This document shows positions 1 to 6,777 of a stretch of DNA of 16,336 nt, in pieces. The stretch is taken from NCBI GenBank assembly GCA_016200765.1, contig JACQEC010000104.1:1-16336 (forward strand). The letters run 5' to 3'. The notes under the pieces are model-generated. The model was not told the origin of the DNA and ran no database searches. It saw nothing but the letters and a program-made list of their open reading frames with translations. Made by a program: the position numbers and the translations under genes. Origin of the DNA: Chloroflexota bacterium. GTDB lineage: Bacteria; Chloroflexota; Anaerolineae; JACRMK01. Position 1 is the stretch's first letter. Every line of letters starts with the position of its first letter.

Positions 1-335
1 CCCGCAAGGCCGTTCATACCGGCGAGTTGGCCGCCCCCGGCGCGTCCCTCCTGACGATTGTGAGCCTCGATCCGGTCAAACTGACCATCTTCGTGCCGGA
101 GACTCAGATCGGCGACCTCAAGATCGGCGACGAGATTGCCGTGCAAGTGGACGCCTTCCCGAATCGCCTGTTTAGCGGCAAACTGGTCTTTATTGCATCA
201 CAAGCCGAGTTCACACCACGCAACGTGCAGACAAAGGCCGAGCGCGTGAACACCGTTTTCGCGGTTCGCGTACAAATCCCGAACGCCAAGTTTGAGTTGA
301 AACCCGGTATGCCCGCCGACGCCGTCCTGAAGTAA
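1..335 (+). CDS. HlyD-type membrane fusion protein, 3' end only
   Basis: The reading frame is open from the left edge and stops with TAA at 333-335, so only the C-terminal ~110 residues are present. What is visible is the end of the lipoyl/barrel-sandwich part (GELAAPGASLLTI), then the beta-barrel domain (LDPVKLTIFVPE, then a GD..AVQVDAFP strand pair). Near the end come the QTKAERVNTVFAVRV stretch and the closing LKPGMPADAVL, typical of YbhG/EmrA-like HlyD adaptors. Proteins of this family sit in the cell envelope and link an inner-membrane exporter (ABC or MFS) to the outside. No transporter gene follows, so any partner must lie to the left of the window. A TTG at position 27 is internal and should not be taken as the start. 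Confidence 0.85.
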   Translation, partial: RKAVHTGELAAPGASLLTIVSLDPVKLTIFVPETQIGDLKIGDEIAVQVDAFPNRLFSGKLVFIASQAEFTPRNVQTKAERVNTVFAVRVQIPNAKFELKPGMPADAVLK

Positions 336-358
336 CCTGCGTCATACTTTGGCGCAGT

Positions 359-398
359 GCGAATGCTTTTGCCATTCAGGCGAACATTCGCGTAAAAT
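359..398 (+). promoter_or_regulatory. Sigma70-like promoter and inverted repeat before the GH13 gene
   Basis: TTGCCA at 369-374 and TAAAAT at 393-398 are 18 bp apart, each one mismatch from consensus. A 7-bp inverted repeat (GCGAATG at 359-365, CATTCGC at 385-391) straddles the -35 box and reaches the -10 box, as an operator would. The -10 box overlaps the ATG at 397. Transcription would then start near 405, which favours the TTG at 427 as the translation start. The boxes are seen; promoter activity and repressor binding are inferred. Confidence 0.5.
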
Positions 399-1899
399 GA
401 GCCATACGTCATCGAAAGGCCGATATTTGCTTCCGTTTCACACTCCAGCGTGGGTTAGCGACGCCGTTTTCTATCAGGTCTTTCCCGACCGCTTCGCCAT
501 CAGCGAGCGTGTGGCCAAGCCGGGCAACCTAGAACCATGGGATGCGCCTCCGACCAGTCATGGCTTCAAAGGCGGAGACCTGCTTGGCGTGCTTGAGCAT
601 TTGGACTACCTGCAAGACCTCGGCGCTACCGCGGTCTACTTCACGCCGGTCTTTCAATCCACGGCCAATCACCGCTACCACACCCACGACTACTATCATG
701 TTGACCCGATCCTTGGCGGCAATGCGGCACTGCGCGCGCTTTTGGACGAGGCTCACCGGCGCGGTATGCGCGTGGTGTTAGATGGTGTGTTTAACCACGC
801 CAGCCGCGGCTTCTTTCAGTTCAACCATATTCTTGAGAACGGCAAGCAGTCGCCTTATCTGGATTGGTTCACGGTTCGCTCGTGGCCGCTCTTCGCCTAT
901 GAGCCGGAGAATGCGCCTCCGGGCTATGCCGCTTGGTGGGAGCTCAAGGCTCTGCCCAAGTTCAATACCGCCACGCCTGCCGTGCACCAGTTCATTTTGG
1001 ATGTCGCGCGATACTGGATTGACTTCGGCGTTGATGGCTGGCGGCTGGACGTTCCCGGCGAGATAGACGACGATGAGTTCTGGCGCGAGTTCCGGCGCAT
1101 CGTGAAATCGGCTAACCCCGAAGCCTACATCGTGGGCGAGGTTTGGAAGCCCGCGGAGCGTTGGTTGCAAGGCGATCAGTTCGACGCGGTGATGAACTAC
1201 CAGTTCACCCGTGCCTGCATTGAGTTCTTCATTGGCCGTGACGCCGATCCGTCGTTCATCCCGAGCGGCTATGGCCCCACTCAAGCCGGCGATGCGTCGC
1301 AATTTGCCCGCTCCATCGAGACGCTGTTGAACCGTTACCCCGCGCCGGCGACAGCAGCCATGCTCAACCTGCTGGACAGCCACGATATGCCACGCTTTCT
1401 CACCATCGCGCGCGGCGACGACAGCGCGCTCCGTCTGGCGACCCTGTTTCAGACGACCTACCCCGGCGCGCCCAGCATCTTCTACGGCGATGAGATTGGC
1501 ATCAGCGGCGGCCACGACCCGGATACGCGCAAGGGTATGATCTGGGAGCGCAGTCGCTGGAATACAGACCTGCTCGACTACTTCAAACGCTGTATCGCCT
1601 TGCGCCGGTCATCTCCCGCCCTGCGGCACGGCACCTATCAGACGCTCCACGCACAGTCCTACGTCTATGTCTTCGGGCGTCAGTCTGGCGATGAAACAAT
1701 GGTTATCGCCCTCAATACGGCGCGCGAAAGACTGACACTCACGTTGCCGCTGAAGGATTATCTGCCCGACGGGACGGTTCTGCGCGACGTGTGGAATAGC
1801 ACAACGACCACGATAACGGGCGGCATCTGCGAACTGCGCTTGCCGCCGCGCGCCGGTGTCGTGATGGAAGCCCTTGCGGAGCGATGGCGCAACGCATGA
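397..1899 (+). CDS. GH13 alpha-glycosidase (neopullulanase/cyclomaltodextrinase-like)
   Basis: This is a glycoside hydrolase family 13 enzyme, expected to act on alpha-1,4-linked glucans or maltodextrins in the cytoplasm, since no signal peptide is visible. About 500 residues carry the four conserved regions. These are DGVFNH (DNA 781-798), GWRLDVPGEI with nucleophile Asp218, VGEVW with acid/base Glu248, and LLDSHD with Asp330. The early LTP-like block with NHRYHTHDYYHVDP resembles neopullulanase/cyclomaltodextrinase subfamilies. The protein begins almost directly with the (beta/alpha)8 barrel (AWVSDAVFYQVFPDRF), so it lacks the N-terminal domain that often mediates dimers in those enzymes. 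Start: ATG 397 is listed, but a promoter -10 box overlaps it. TTG 427, with AAAGG at 415-419 spaced 7 nt away, is a serious alternative; TTG 349 is unlikely. The stop overlaps the next gene as ATGA. Confidence 0.85.
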   Translation: MSHTSSKGRYLLPFHTPAWVSDAVFYQVFPDRFAISERVAKPGNLEPWDAPPTSHGFKGGDLLGVLEHLDYLQDLGATAVYFTPVFQSTANHRYHTHDYYHVDPILGGNAALRALLDEAHRRGMRVVLDGVFNHASRGFFQFNHILENGKQSPYLDWFTVRSWPLFAYEPENAPPGYAAWWELKALPKFNTATPAVHQFILDVARYWIDFGVDGWRLDVPGEIDDDEFWREFRRIVKSANPEAYIVGEVWKPAERWLQGDQFDAVMNYQFTRACIEFFIGRDADPSFIPSGYGPTQAGDASQFARSIETLLNRYPAPATAAMLNLLDSHDMPRFLTIARGDDSALRLATLFQTTYPGAPSIFYGDEIGISGGHDPDTRKGMIWERSRWNTDLLDYFKRCIALRRSSPALRHGTYQTLHAQSYVYVFGRQSGDETMVIALNTARERLTLTLPLKDYLPDGTVLRDVWNSTTTTITGGICELRLPPRAGVVMEALAERWRNA

Positions 1900-2375
1900 A
1901 CAAACATGAATTCCTGCAAACCCTCCGGGCGGAGCGCGAGGCACTGGAAGCGCTCCTAGCGCAGGTTGGAGAGGCGCGCATGTCCCAGCCCGGCGTCGAG
2001 GGCGACTGGTCGGCTAAAGACATCGTGGCGCATCTGCGGTTTTGGGAACAAAGTGTCGTGGACGAACTGGAGCGGTTGGCGCGCGGCGAGAACCCACAGC
2101 CCAACCCAGACGTCAACACCGACGAGACCAACGCCCAAGTCTTCGCCGCCAACCACAACCGCCTGCCGGCAGACGTGCTGTCCGAATCACGGCAGTCGTT
2201 TCAGCGCTTGCTCATCCACGTCGAAGGGTTGCCGGAAGTTGATTTGTTTGACCCACAGCGCCATCCGTGGATTGGCGACAACGACCCGCTCTGGAGAGAG
2301 ATCGAGATGGAATCGTACGGGCACTACCGCCAGCACCTGCCGGCACTGCGCGCGTGGCTGGCGCAAAACACGTGA
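1896..2375 (+). CDS. DinB/ClbS-like four-helix bundle protein
   Basis: This 159-residue protein has the DinB-superfamily pattern: an amphipathic N-terminal helix (MNKHEFLQTLRAEREALEALL), then the signature WSAKDIVAHLRFWEQ, and a final helix with SYGHYRQHLPALRAWL. The histidines in the last two are in positions that bind metal in DinB-like and ClbS/DfsB proteins. Members include thiol-dependent isomerases and transferases and the colibactin-resistance hydrolase ClbS, but most are uncharacterised, so no substrate can be given. ATG 1896 overlaps the upstream TGA (ATGA), which suggests translational coupling, and gives the family-like N-terminus. ATG 1884 is in frame and would add four residues, but GGAG at 1878-1881 is then too close. 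Confidence 0.75.
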   Translation: MNKHEFLQTLRAEREALEALLAQVGEARMSQPGVEGDWSAKDIVAHLRFWEQSVVDELERLARGENPQPNPDVNTDETNAQVFAANHNRLPADVLSESRQSFQRLLIHVEGLPEVDLFDPQRHPWIGDNDPLWREIEMESYGHYRQHLPALRAWLAQNT

Positions 2376-2409
2376 TTGCCGGTCATAGTCCCCGTTAGAA
2401 CCTGAGGGC

Positions 2410-3213
2410 ATGGCGAGGCGTCGTTTGCCGAAGCCATCTCCGACCAACACGCTTATGTCCGTATACGAGCAGCTTAAGCAACTCATCGCCGAAAACCGCC
2501 TGTGCGCCCTCGCGACCGTCGTGATGTCCTCCGACGGTACAGGCGCGCACTTGCTGGTAGCGTCTGACGGGATCGTCCAGGGCGATATTGCCGAGCCGCT
2601 GAGGGGCGAGGTCATCGTGCTCGCGCAGGCGCTCATGCGCGCCGAAGATTCGCAGACCGTTGACCTCGGCGGCGCGCAGGTCTTTATCGAGGTCTTCGCA
2701 CCGCCGCCCACGCTGGTCATCTTCGGCGGCGTCCACACGGCGGCGCCCCTCTCGCTGTTTGCTAAGGCGCTCGGCTTTCGCGTGGTCGTCGTGGATGGAC
2801 GCGCCAAGTTTGCCGACCCGGCGCGCTTCCCACACGCCGATCAGGTCATCCATGCCTGGCCGCAGGAGGCCATCCCACAACTGCGCTTCGACTCGTCCAC
2901 CTACGTGACGGTGCTGACGCATGACCCCAAATTCGACCTGCCAGCCATCAAACTGCTCGTCACCACCGGCGCACGCTATATCGGCGCGATGGGCAGCCGC
3001 CAGACTCGCAAGGATCACTTCGATCAACTGCGCGCCGACGGAGTGCCCGACGACCTCTTGCGCCGCGTTTACGGCCCGATCGGGCTGGACATCGGCGCGG
3101 TCACGCCCGAAGAGATGGCGCTGGCGATTATGGCGGAGATCGTCGCCGTGCGCTATAATCGTGAGGGTATCTCGCTGGCGCGCAAAGAGGGCGGCAGTCA
3201 GATGGCAAGTTGA
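2410..3213 (+). CDS. Divergent XdhC family protein
   Basis: XdhC/CoxI proteins bind molybdenum cofactor and help load it into xanthine dehydrogenase and CO dehydrogenase-type enzymes. The C-terminal Rossmann-like XdhC domain is clear: LVIFGGVHTAAPL, GFRVVVVDGRAKFADPARFP, LTHDPKFDLPAIKLL, YIGAMGSRQTRKDH, and PIGLDIGAVTPEEMALAIMAEIVA. The N-terminal domain starts correctly (CALATVV) but is short. It lacks the usual S-x-PR-x-x-GAKM motif, the GGC cysteine motif and the CGG segment. No molybdoenzyme subunits are in the window. ATG 2410 has GAGGG only 1 nt upstream, too close to work well. TTG 2425 (GAGG at 2415-2418) or ATG 2455 (MSVYEQLKQL, the family-like N-terminus) may be the true start. The role is uncertain because of the lost motifs. 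Confidence 0.75.
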   Translation: MARRRLPKPSPTNTLMSVYEQLKQLIAENRLCALATVVMSSDGTGAHLLVASDGIVQGDIAEPLRGEVIVLAQALMRAEDSQTVDLGGAQVFIEVFAPPPTLVIFGGVHTAAPLSLFAKALGFRVVVVDGRAKFADPARFPHADQVIHAWPQEAIPQLRFDSSTYVTVLTHDPKFDLPAIKLLVTTGARYIGAMGSRQTRKDHFDQLRADGVPDDLLRRVYGPIGLDIGAVTPEEMALAIMAEIVAVRYNREGISLARKEGGSQMAS

Positions 3214-3240
3214 GGTGAACTTTTTAGTTTGGAGCCATGG

Positions 3241-4272
3241 GTGAAAGCGATTGTCTTCTATCAGCACGGCCCGCTGGACGTTTTACAATTAGCAGACCTC
3301 CCCACACCGCCCGTCGGGCCGAGCGATGTGCTGATTGACGTGAAAGCGGCCGCGCTTAACCGCCTCGACCTCTGGGTGCGCGAAGGCTGGCCTGGCCTCA
3401 AACTCAAACTGCCGCATATCTCCGGCTCCGACGCCGCCGGTGTAGTCGCCGCAGTTGGCGAGGCCGTGACCGAATTCAAGCCGGGCCAGCGCGTGACCGT
3501 CAACCCGACGCTGAGTTGCGGCGAGTGCGAATACTGCTTTCGCGGCGAAGACCAGATGTGCTTGAAGCACTCCCTGCTCGGCGAGTTCACCAGTGGCACC
3601 TATGCCGAGCAAATCGTTGTGCCGGCCCGCAACGTGGTGGCCCTGCCCGACGACACATCGTTCGAAGAAGCCGCCGCCGCCAACCTCATCATGGTCACGG
3701 CCTGGCACTCGCTCATCCGGCGCGGGCAGCTTCGCGCCGGTGAAACAGTGCTGGTCGTGGGCGCGGGGGGCGGGGTCAACATCGCCTCGATCCAGATTGC
3801 TAAACTGGCGGGGGCGCGCGTGCTGGTGGTCGCCTCCAACGCGCCGAAGGCGGAGAAGGCGCGCGCGCTCGGCGCCGATGTGGTGCTTGACCGCTCGAAA
3901 GACACCGATTGGAGCCGCGCGGTCTTTAGTCTGACGAATCGGCGAGGAGTTGATGTGGTGGTAGATAACGTCGGCGCGGCCACTTGGCTGAGCAGCATTC
4001 GCGCGCTGGCGCGCGGCGGTCGCATGTTGGTCGTGGGCAACACCAGTGGCCCCAAGTTCGAGATGGACAGCCGCTTCATGTTTGCCAAACACATCAGCAT
4101 TGTCGGCTCGACAATGGGCAGCCATCAGGATTACCGCGCCGTGATGAATCTCGTGTTCCAACGCAAGATCAAGTCGGTCGTGGATCGCGTCTTACCTCTC
4201 AGCGAGGCCCGCGAGGCACAGCGTATTTTGCAAGAGGGTGACGTGTTTGGAAAGGTCGTGCTGAAGCCGTAG
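3241..4272 (+). CDS. Medium-chain dehydrogenase/quinone oxidoreductase-like protein
   Basis: A 343-residue member of the MDR superfamily. It has the GroES-like N-terminal domain (MKAIVFYQHG, GSDAAGVVAAVG), then a structural zinc lobe with Cys93, Cys96, Cys99 and Cys107. The Rossmann nucleotide-binding domain contains GAGGGVN at 174-180, followed by ALGADVVLDRS. The catalytic zinc ligands of classical alcohol dehydrogenases are not apparent: the usual Cys region reads NRLDLWVREG and the GHE motif is replaced by SGSD. The protein thus resembles zinc-lobe-containing quinone oxidoreductase-like reductases more than true alcohol dehydrogenases. GTG 3241 is chosen because GGAG at 3231-3234 lies 6 nt upstream and the protein then starts with the canonical MKAIVF. 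The TTG at 3229 would place the ribosome site inside the gene. The substrate is unknown. Confidence 0.8.
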   Translation: MKAIVFYQHGPLDVLQLADLPTPPVGPSDVLIDVKAAALNRLDLWVREGWPGLKLKLPHISGSDAAGVVAAVGEAVTEFKPGQRVTVNPTLSCGECEYCFRGEDQMCLKHSLLGEFTSGTYAEQIVVPARNVVALPDDTSFEEAAAANLIMVTAWHSLIRRGQLRAGETVLVVGAGGGVNIASIQIAKLAGARVLVVASNAPKAEKARALGADVVLDRSKDTDWSRAVFSLTNRRGVDVVVDNVGAATWLSSIRALARGGRMLVVGNTSGPKFEMDSRFMFAKHISIVGSTMGSHQDYRAVMNLVFQRKIKSVVDRVLPLSEAREAQRILQEGDVFGKVVLKP

Positions 4273-4280
4273 GGGACTTC

Positions 4281-5420
4281 ATGTCTGACGAACGGGTGTA
4301 CCGCATTGCCGCCGTGCTGGTTGGCTTCGCGGCGTCGTTGCTCATTCTGGAGCGTCTGTGGAGTCTGGCGCTCCTTTTTCAGGACATCATCCTGCTCTTC
4401 GCCCTCGCGTGGCTGGTGTCGTTTGCGCTCGCGCCGGTGGTGGAATGGTTTGAGCGCCCCTACTATCCGAGCTGGCTCTATCGGCGCATCTATACACGCA
4501 TTCATCCCCTCTCCGCGCGCACGCTGTTGCCGCATGGCGCATCCGTCGCGGTCGTCTACATCAGTTTGGTCGTACTGATCGTCTGGGGCATGTCGGGCTT
4601 AATTCCCATCGCCATCGAGCAAAGTGTCAATCTGGTGCAACAGCTGCCCGAATTGCCCCGGCGCCTGCCGCAAATGGCGCTCGACCTGCAGGCGCAGTTG
4701 ATACGCTTGGGGCTGGATTTTGATCTGGTCGCGCTTTACCAAACGAATCTGGCGACGCGCCTGAACGAGTTAGGACTGAACGCTTTTCGAGACCTGCTGG
4801 GCGCGCTGTCCACCGTAGCGGCGACGTTCGGTAATCTCTTGCTGGTGTTGATTCTCAGCCTCTATATGAATCTGGGGGGCCGGTCACTCAGCGTGGAAAT
4901 GACGGCGCTCATGCCGCGCCGCTACCGGCGCGAGGTTGTTGTCTTCGCGCAAAGCGTCAACAAGACGTTTGGCGGGTTCATTCGGGGACAATTACTGCAA
5001 GCGTTTCTGGTTGGAATCGCCACGGCCGTGGTCATGCTCATCGTGCGGGTGGAGTTTGTCGTGCTGGCCGCAACACTTTCCGCCCTGCTGATGCTGATCC
5101 CCTTGATTGGCGCGCCACTTGCCCTTGTGCCGCCGGTAGCGATTGCGGCCTTTCAGGGGTCTCTGGCCAGCGCCTTCATCGCCTTTGCGCTGATGTTCGT
5201 CGTCATACAGATCCTCACCAATGCGATCATGCCGAAGATCTTTGCCGAATCGGTGGGCCTGCATCCCCTGCTGGTGTTCGCCGCGCTGTTGATAGGCATT
5301 CGCATCGGCGGGTTGTGGGGCGCGTTCTTCGGTATTCCGATTGCCGGCGTGCTGTACGCGATGATCATCTATATCGCGGGACGGCTGCGCGCCGAGGTCG
5401 AGGAGCGAAAGGCGACGTAG
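4281..5420 (+). CDS. AI-2E family (PerM/UPF0118) permease
   Basis: A 379-residue polytopic membrane protein. Hydrophobic segments lie near residues 8-27, 32-53, 88-110, 180-198, 240-275, 285-320 and 330-370, with a long soluble amphipathic stretch (about 110-180) between the third and fourth. The central SLYMNLGGR.L..EMTALMP block, the FGGFIRGQLLQAFLVGI helix, the LLMLIPLIGAPLALVPP segment and the late VGLHPLLVFAALLIGIRIGGLWGAFFGIPIAGVL are the family signature. Members have been linked to autoinducer-2 export (TqsA) or Na+/H+ antiport, but function varies, so none is assigned. AGGGG at 4271-4275 lies 5 nt before the ATG. The gene follows the dehydrogenase by 8 nt, so the two are probably co-transcribed. 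Confidence 0.88.
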   Translation: MSDERVYRIAAVLVGFAASLLILERLWSLALLFQDIILLFALAWLVSFALAPVVEWFERPYYPSWLYRRIYTRIHPLSARTLLPHGASVAVVYISLVVLIVWGMSGLIPIAIEQSVNLVQQLPELPRRLPQMALDLQAQLIRLGLDFDLVALYQTNLATRLNELGLNAFRDLLGALSTVAATFGNLLLVLILSLYMNLGGRSLSVEMTALMPRRYRREVVVFAQSVNKTFGGFIRGQLLQAFLVGIATAVVMLIVRVEFVVLAATLSALLMLIPLIGAPLALVPPVAIAAFQGSLASAFIAFALMFVVIQILTNAIMPKIFAESVGLHPLLVFAALLIGIRIGGLWGAFFGIPIAGVLYAMIIYIAGRLRAEVEERKAT

Positions 5421-5436
5421 CCGCCCTCGCAGCGCC

Positions 5437-5458
5437 GTAAGCCCCCGACAAGGGTTAC
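5437..5458. terminator. Weak hairpin between convergent genes
   Basis: GTAAGCCC (5437-5444) can pair with GGGTTAC (5452-5458) with one bulged G and a 7-nt loop. It lies in the 58-nt gap between the converging permease and kbl genes, where a bidirectional terminator would be expected. No clear T-run follows on either strand, so this is a weak call. Confidence 0.25.
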
Positions 5459-5478
5459 TTCCAGCGCGCGCCGCAATC

Positions 5479-6660
5479 TCAACCCAGCGCGCCCAGTTCC
5501 TTCCCGACGTTCTCAAACGCCGCCAGCCCGCGTTCAAGGTCGTCCTGGCTGTGCGCCGCAGAGATCATCACGCGGATGCGCGCTTTGCCTTTGGCGACAA
5601 TCGGGTAGCCAATCGCTCCCGCAAACACGCCCTCGTCAAACAGCCGCCGGGAGAACGCCTGCGCCAGCGGCGCCTCGCCCAGCATCACCGGCGTGATGGG
5701 CGTCTGACTGTGGCCGATGTTGAAGCCCATGCGCAGCATCTCGCCCTTAAAGAAGCGCGTGTTCGCCCACAGCCGATCCACCAAATCGGTTGACGCTTCA
5801 AGAATATCCACCGCCGCCAGGCACGCCGCCACATCTGCCGCAGTCGCCGCGCTTGAGAAGGTGAACGGCCGCCCACGCTGACGCAGCCACTCGATAATCT
5901 CCTTGCGCCCCGCCACGTACCCGCCCATCACGCCGAACGCCTTGCTCAGCGTTCCGATTTCAACGTCCACGCGCCCCTGCATGGCGAAGTGATCCACGAT
6001 GCCCCGCCCGCCGCGCCCGACCACACCCTCGCCGTGCGCGTCGTCAATCATCAACAAGAGATTGTACTGCTCGGCCACCTCGACCAACTGCGGCAGGGGC
6101 GCGAGATCGCCATCCATGCTGAACACGCCATCGCTGATAATCATGCCGCGCCGGTAGCCGCTCGTCTCGCCGATGACACGCCGCAAGTCGTCTATGTTGT
6201 TGTGCAGGTAGCGCACGACGCGCGCTCCCGACAGCCGACAGCCATCTATGATGCTAGCGTGGTTCAACTCGTCAGAAAAGACCACGTCCTCTTTGCCCAT
6301 CAGCCCGGCCACCGTCGCCAGATTGGCCGTGTAGCCCGACTGTAAGGTCAGCGCCGCCTCAACGCCCTTGAACGCCGCCAGCCGCTGCTCCAGCCGCAGA
6401 TGCAGATCGGTCGTGCCGGCGATCTGGCGCACGGCACCCGGCCCGACTCCGTACTGCTGCACCGCCTTGATCGCCTGCGCCTTCAGTGCCTCGTGGTTGG
6501 CGAGGCCAAGATAGTTGTTGGAGCAGAAGTTCAGCACCGCCTTGCCGTCCACCACCAGCGTCGCCCCTTGCGGCGACGAGATCGTGCGAATGGTCGCGTA
6601 CAGCCCCTGCTCCTTGAGCGCGTTGATCTCCTCGCGAATCCACGTCAGTTTGTCGGCCAT
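5479..6660 (-). CDS. kbl: Glycine C-acetyltransferase (2-amino-3-ketobutyrate CoA ligase)
   Basis: A PLP-dependent alpha-oxoamine synthase of 393 residues, close to E. coli Kbl in length and sequence. It splits 2-amino-3-oxobutyrate with CoA into glycine and acetyl-CoA, the second step of threonine breakdown after threonine dehydrogenase. Visible motifs are NFCSNNYLGLANH, SDELNHASIIDG, DGVFSMDGD, DDAHGEGVVG (Asp206, His209) and GTLSKAFG with the PLP lysine at 240. The KBL/BioF split is close: the N-terminus and the C-terminal ARIRVMISAAH favour Kbl, but AONS-type activity cannot be excluded. ATG 6660 is chosen because GGAGAAG lies just upstream at 6664-6670 and the predicted transcription start is near 6700. 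An in-frame ATG at 6735 lies on the -35 box. The tdh partner on the same strand (12208-11405) is truncated. Confidence 0.88.
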   Translation of the reverse strand: MADKLTWIREEINALKEQGLYATIRTISSPQGATLVVDGKAVLNFCSNNYLGLANHEALKAQAIKAVQQYGVGPGAVRQIAGTTDLHLRLEQRLAAFKGVEAALTLQSGYTANLATVAGLMGKEDVVFSDELNHASIIDGCRLSGARVVRYLHNNIDDLRRVIGETSGYRRGMIISDGVFSMDGDLAPLPQLVEVAEQYNLLLMIDDAHGEGVVGRGGRGIVDHFAMQGRVDVEIGTLSKAFGVMGGYVAGRKEIIEWLRQRGRPFTFSSAATAADVAACLAAVDILEASTDLVDRLWANTRFFKGEMLRMGFNIGHSQTPITPVMLGEAPLAQAFSRRLFDEGVFAGAIGYPIVAKGKARIRVMISAAHSQDDLERGLAAFENVGKELGALG

Positions 6661-6706
6661 ATTCTTCTCCATGAACCCGTACTTGCCAGAATGGCTGGTT
6701 GCCAAT

Positions 6707-6735
6707 ATTGTATTGCGCAAGCCGAATTTGGACAA
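6707..6735 (-). promoter_or_regulatory. Sigma70-like promoter of kbl
   Basis: On the minus strand TTGTCC (6735-6730) and TACAAT (6712-6707) are separated by exactly 17 bp; the -10 box matches consensus at 5 of 6 positions. The predicted start, near 6700, gives a 5' leader of about 40 nt before ATG 6660. The gene therefore appears to be transcribed independently of the thioredoxin reductase gene upstream. Confidence 0.55.
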
Positions 6736-6777
6736 AATGGCGACTCATTGACGAATACCTTCAGTCGCTCCGCACCC

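Noticed and set aside
2395..3267. A long antisense open frame (about 290 codons) opposite the XdhC-like gene
   Set aside because: It is an antisense shadow in high-GC DNA. Its translation matches no family pattern, while the plus strand encodes clear XdhC motifs.
3289..4161. A long antisense open frame opposite the dehydrogenase gene
   Set aside because: The product is His/Ala/Arg-rich without domain features and mirrors the GC-rich codons of the real gene.
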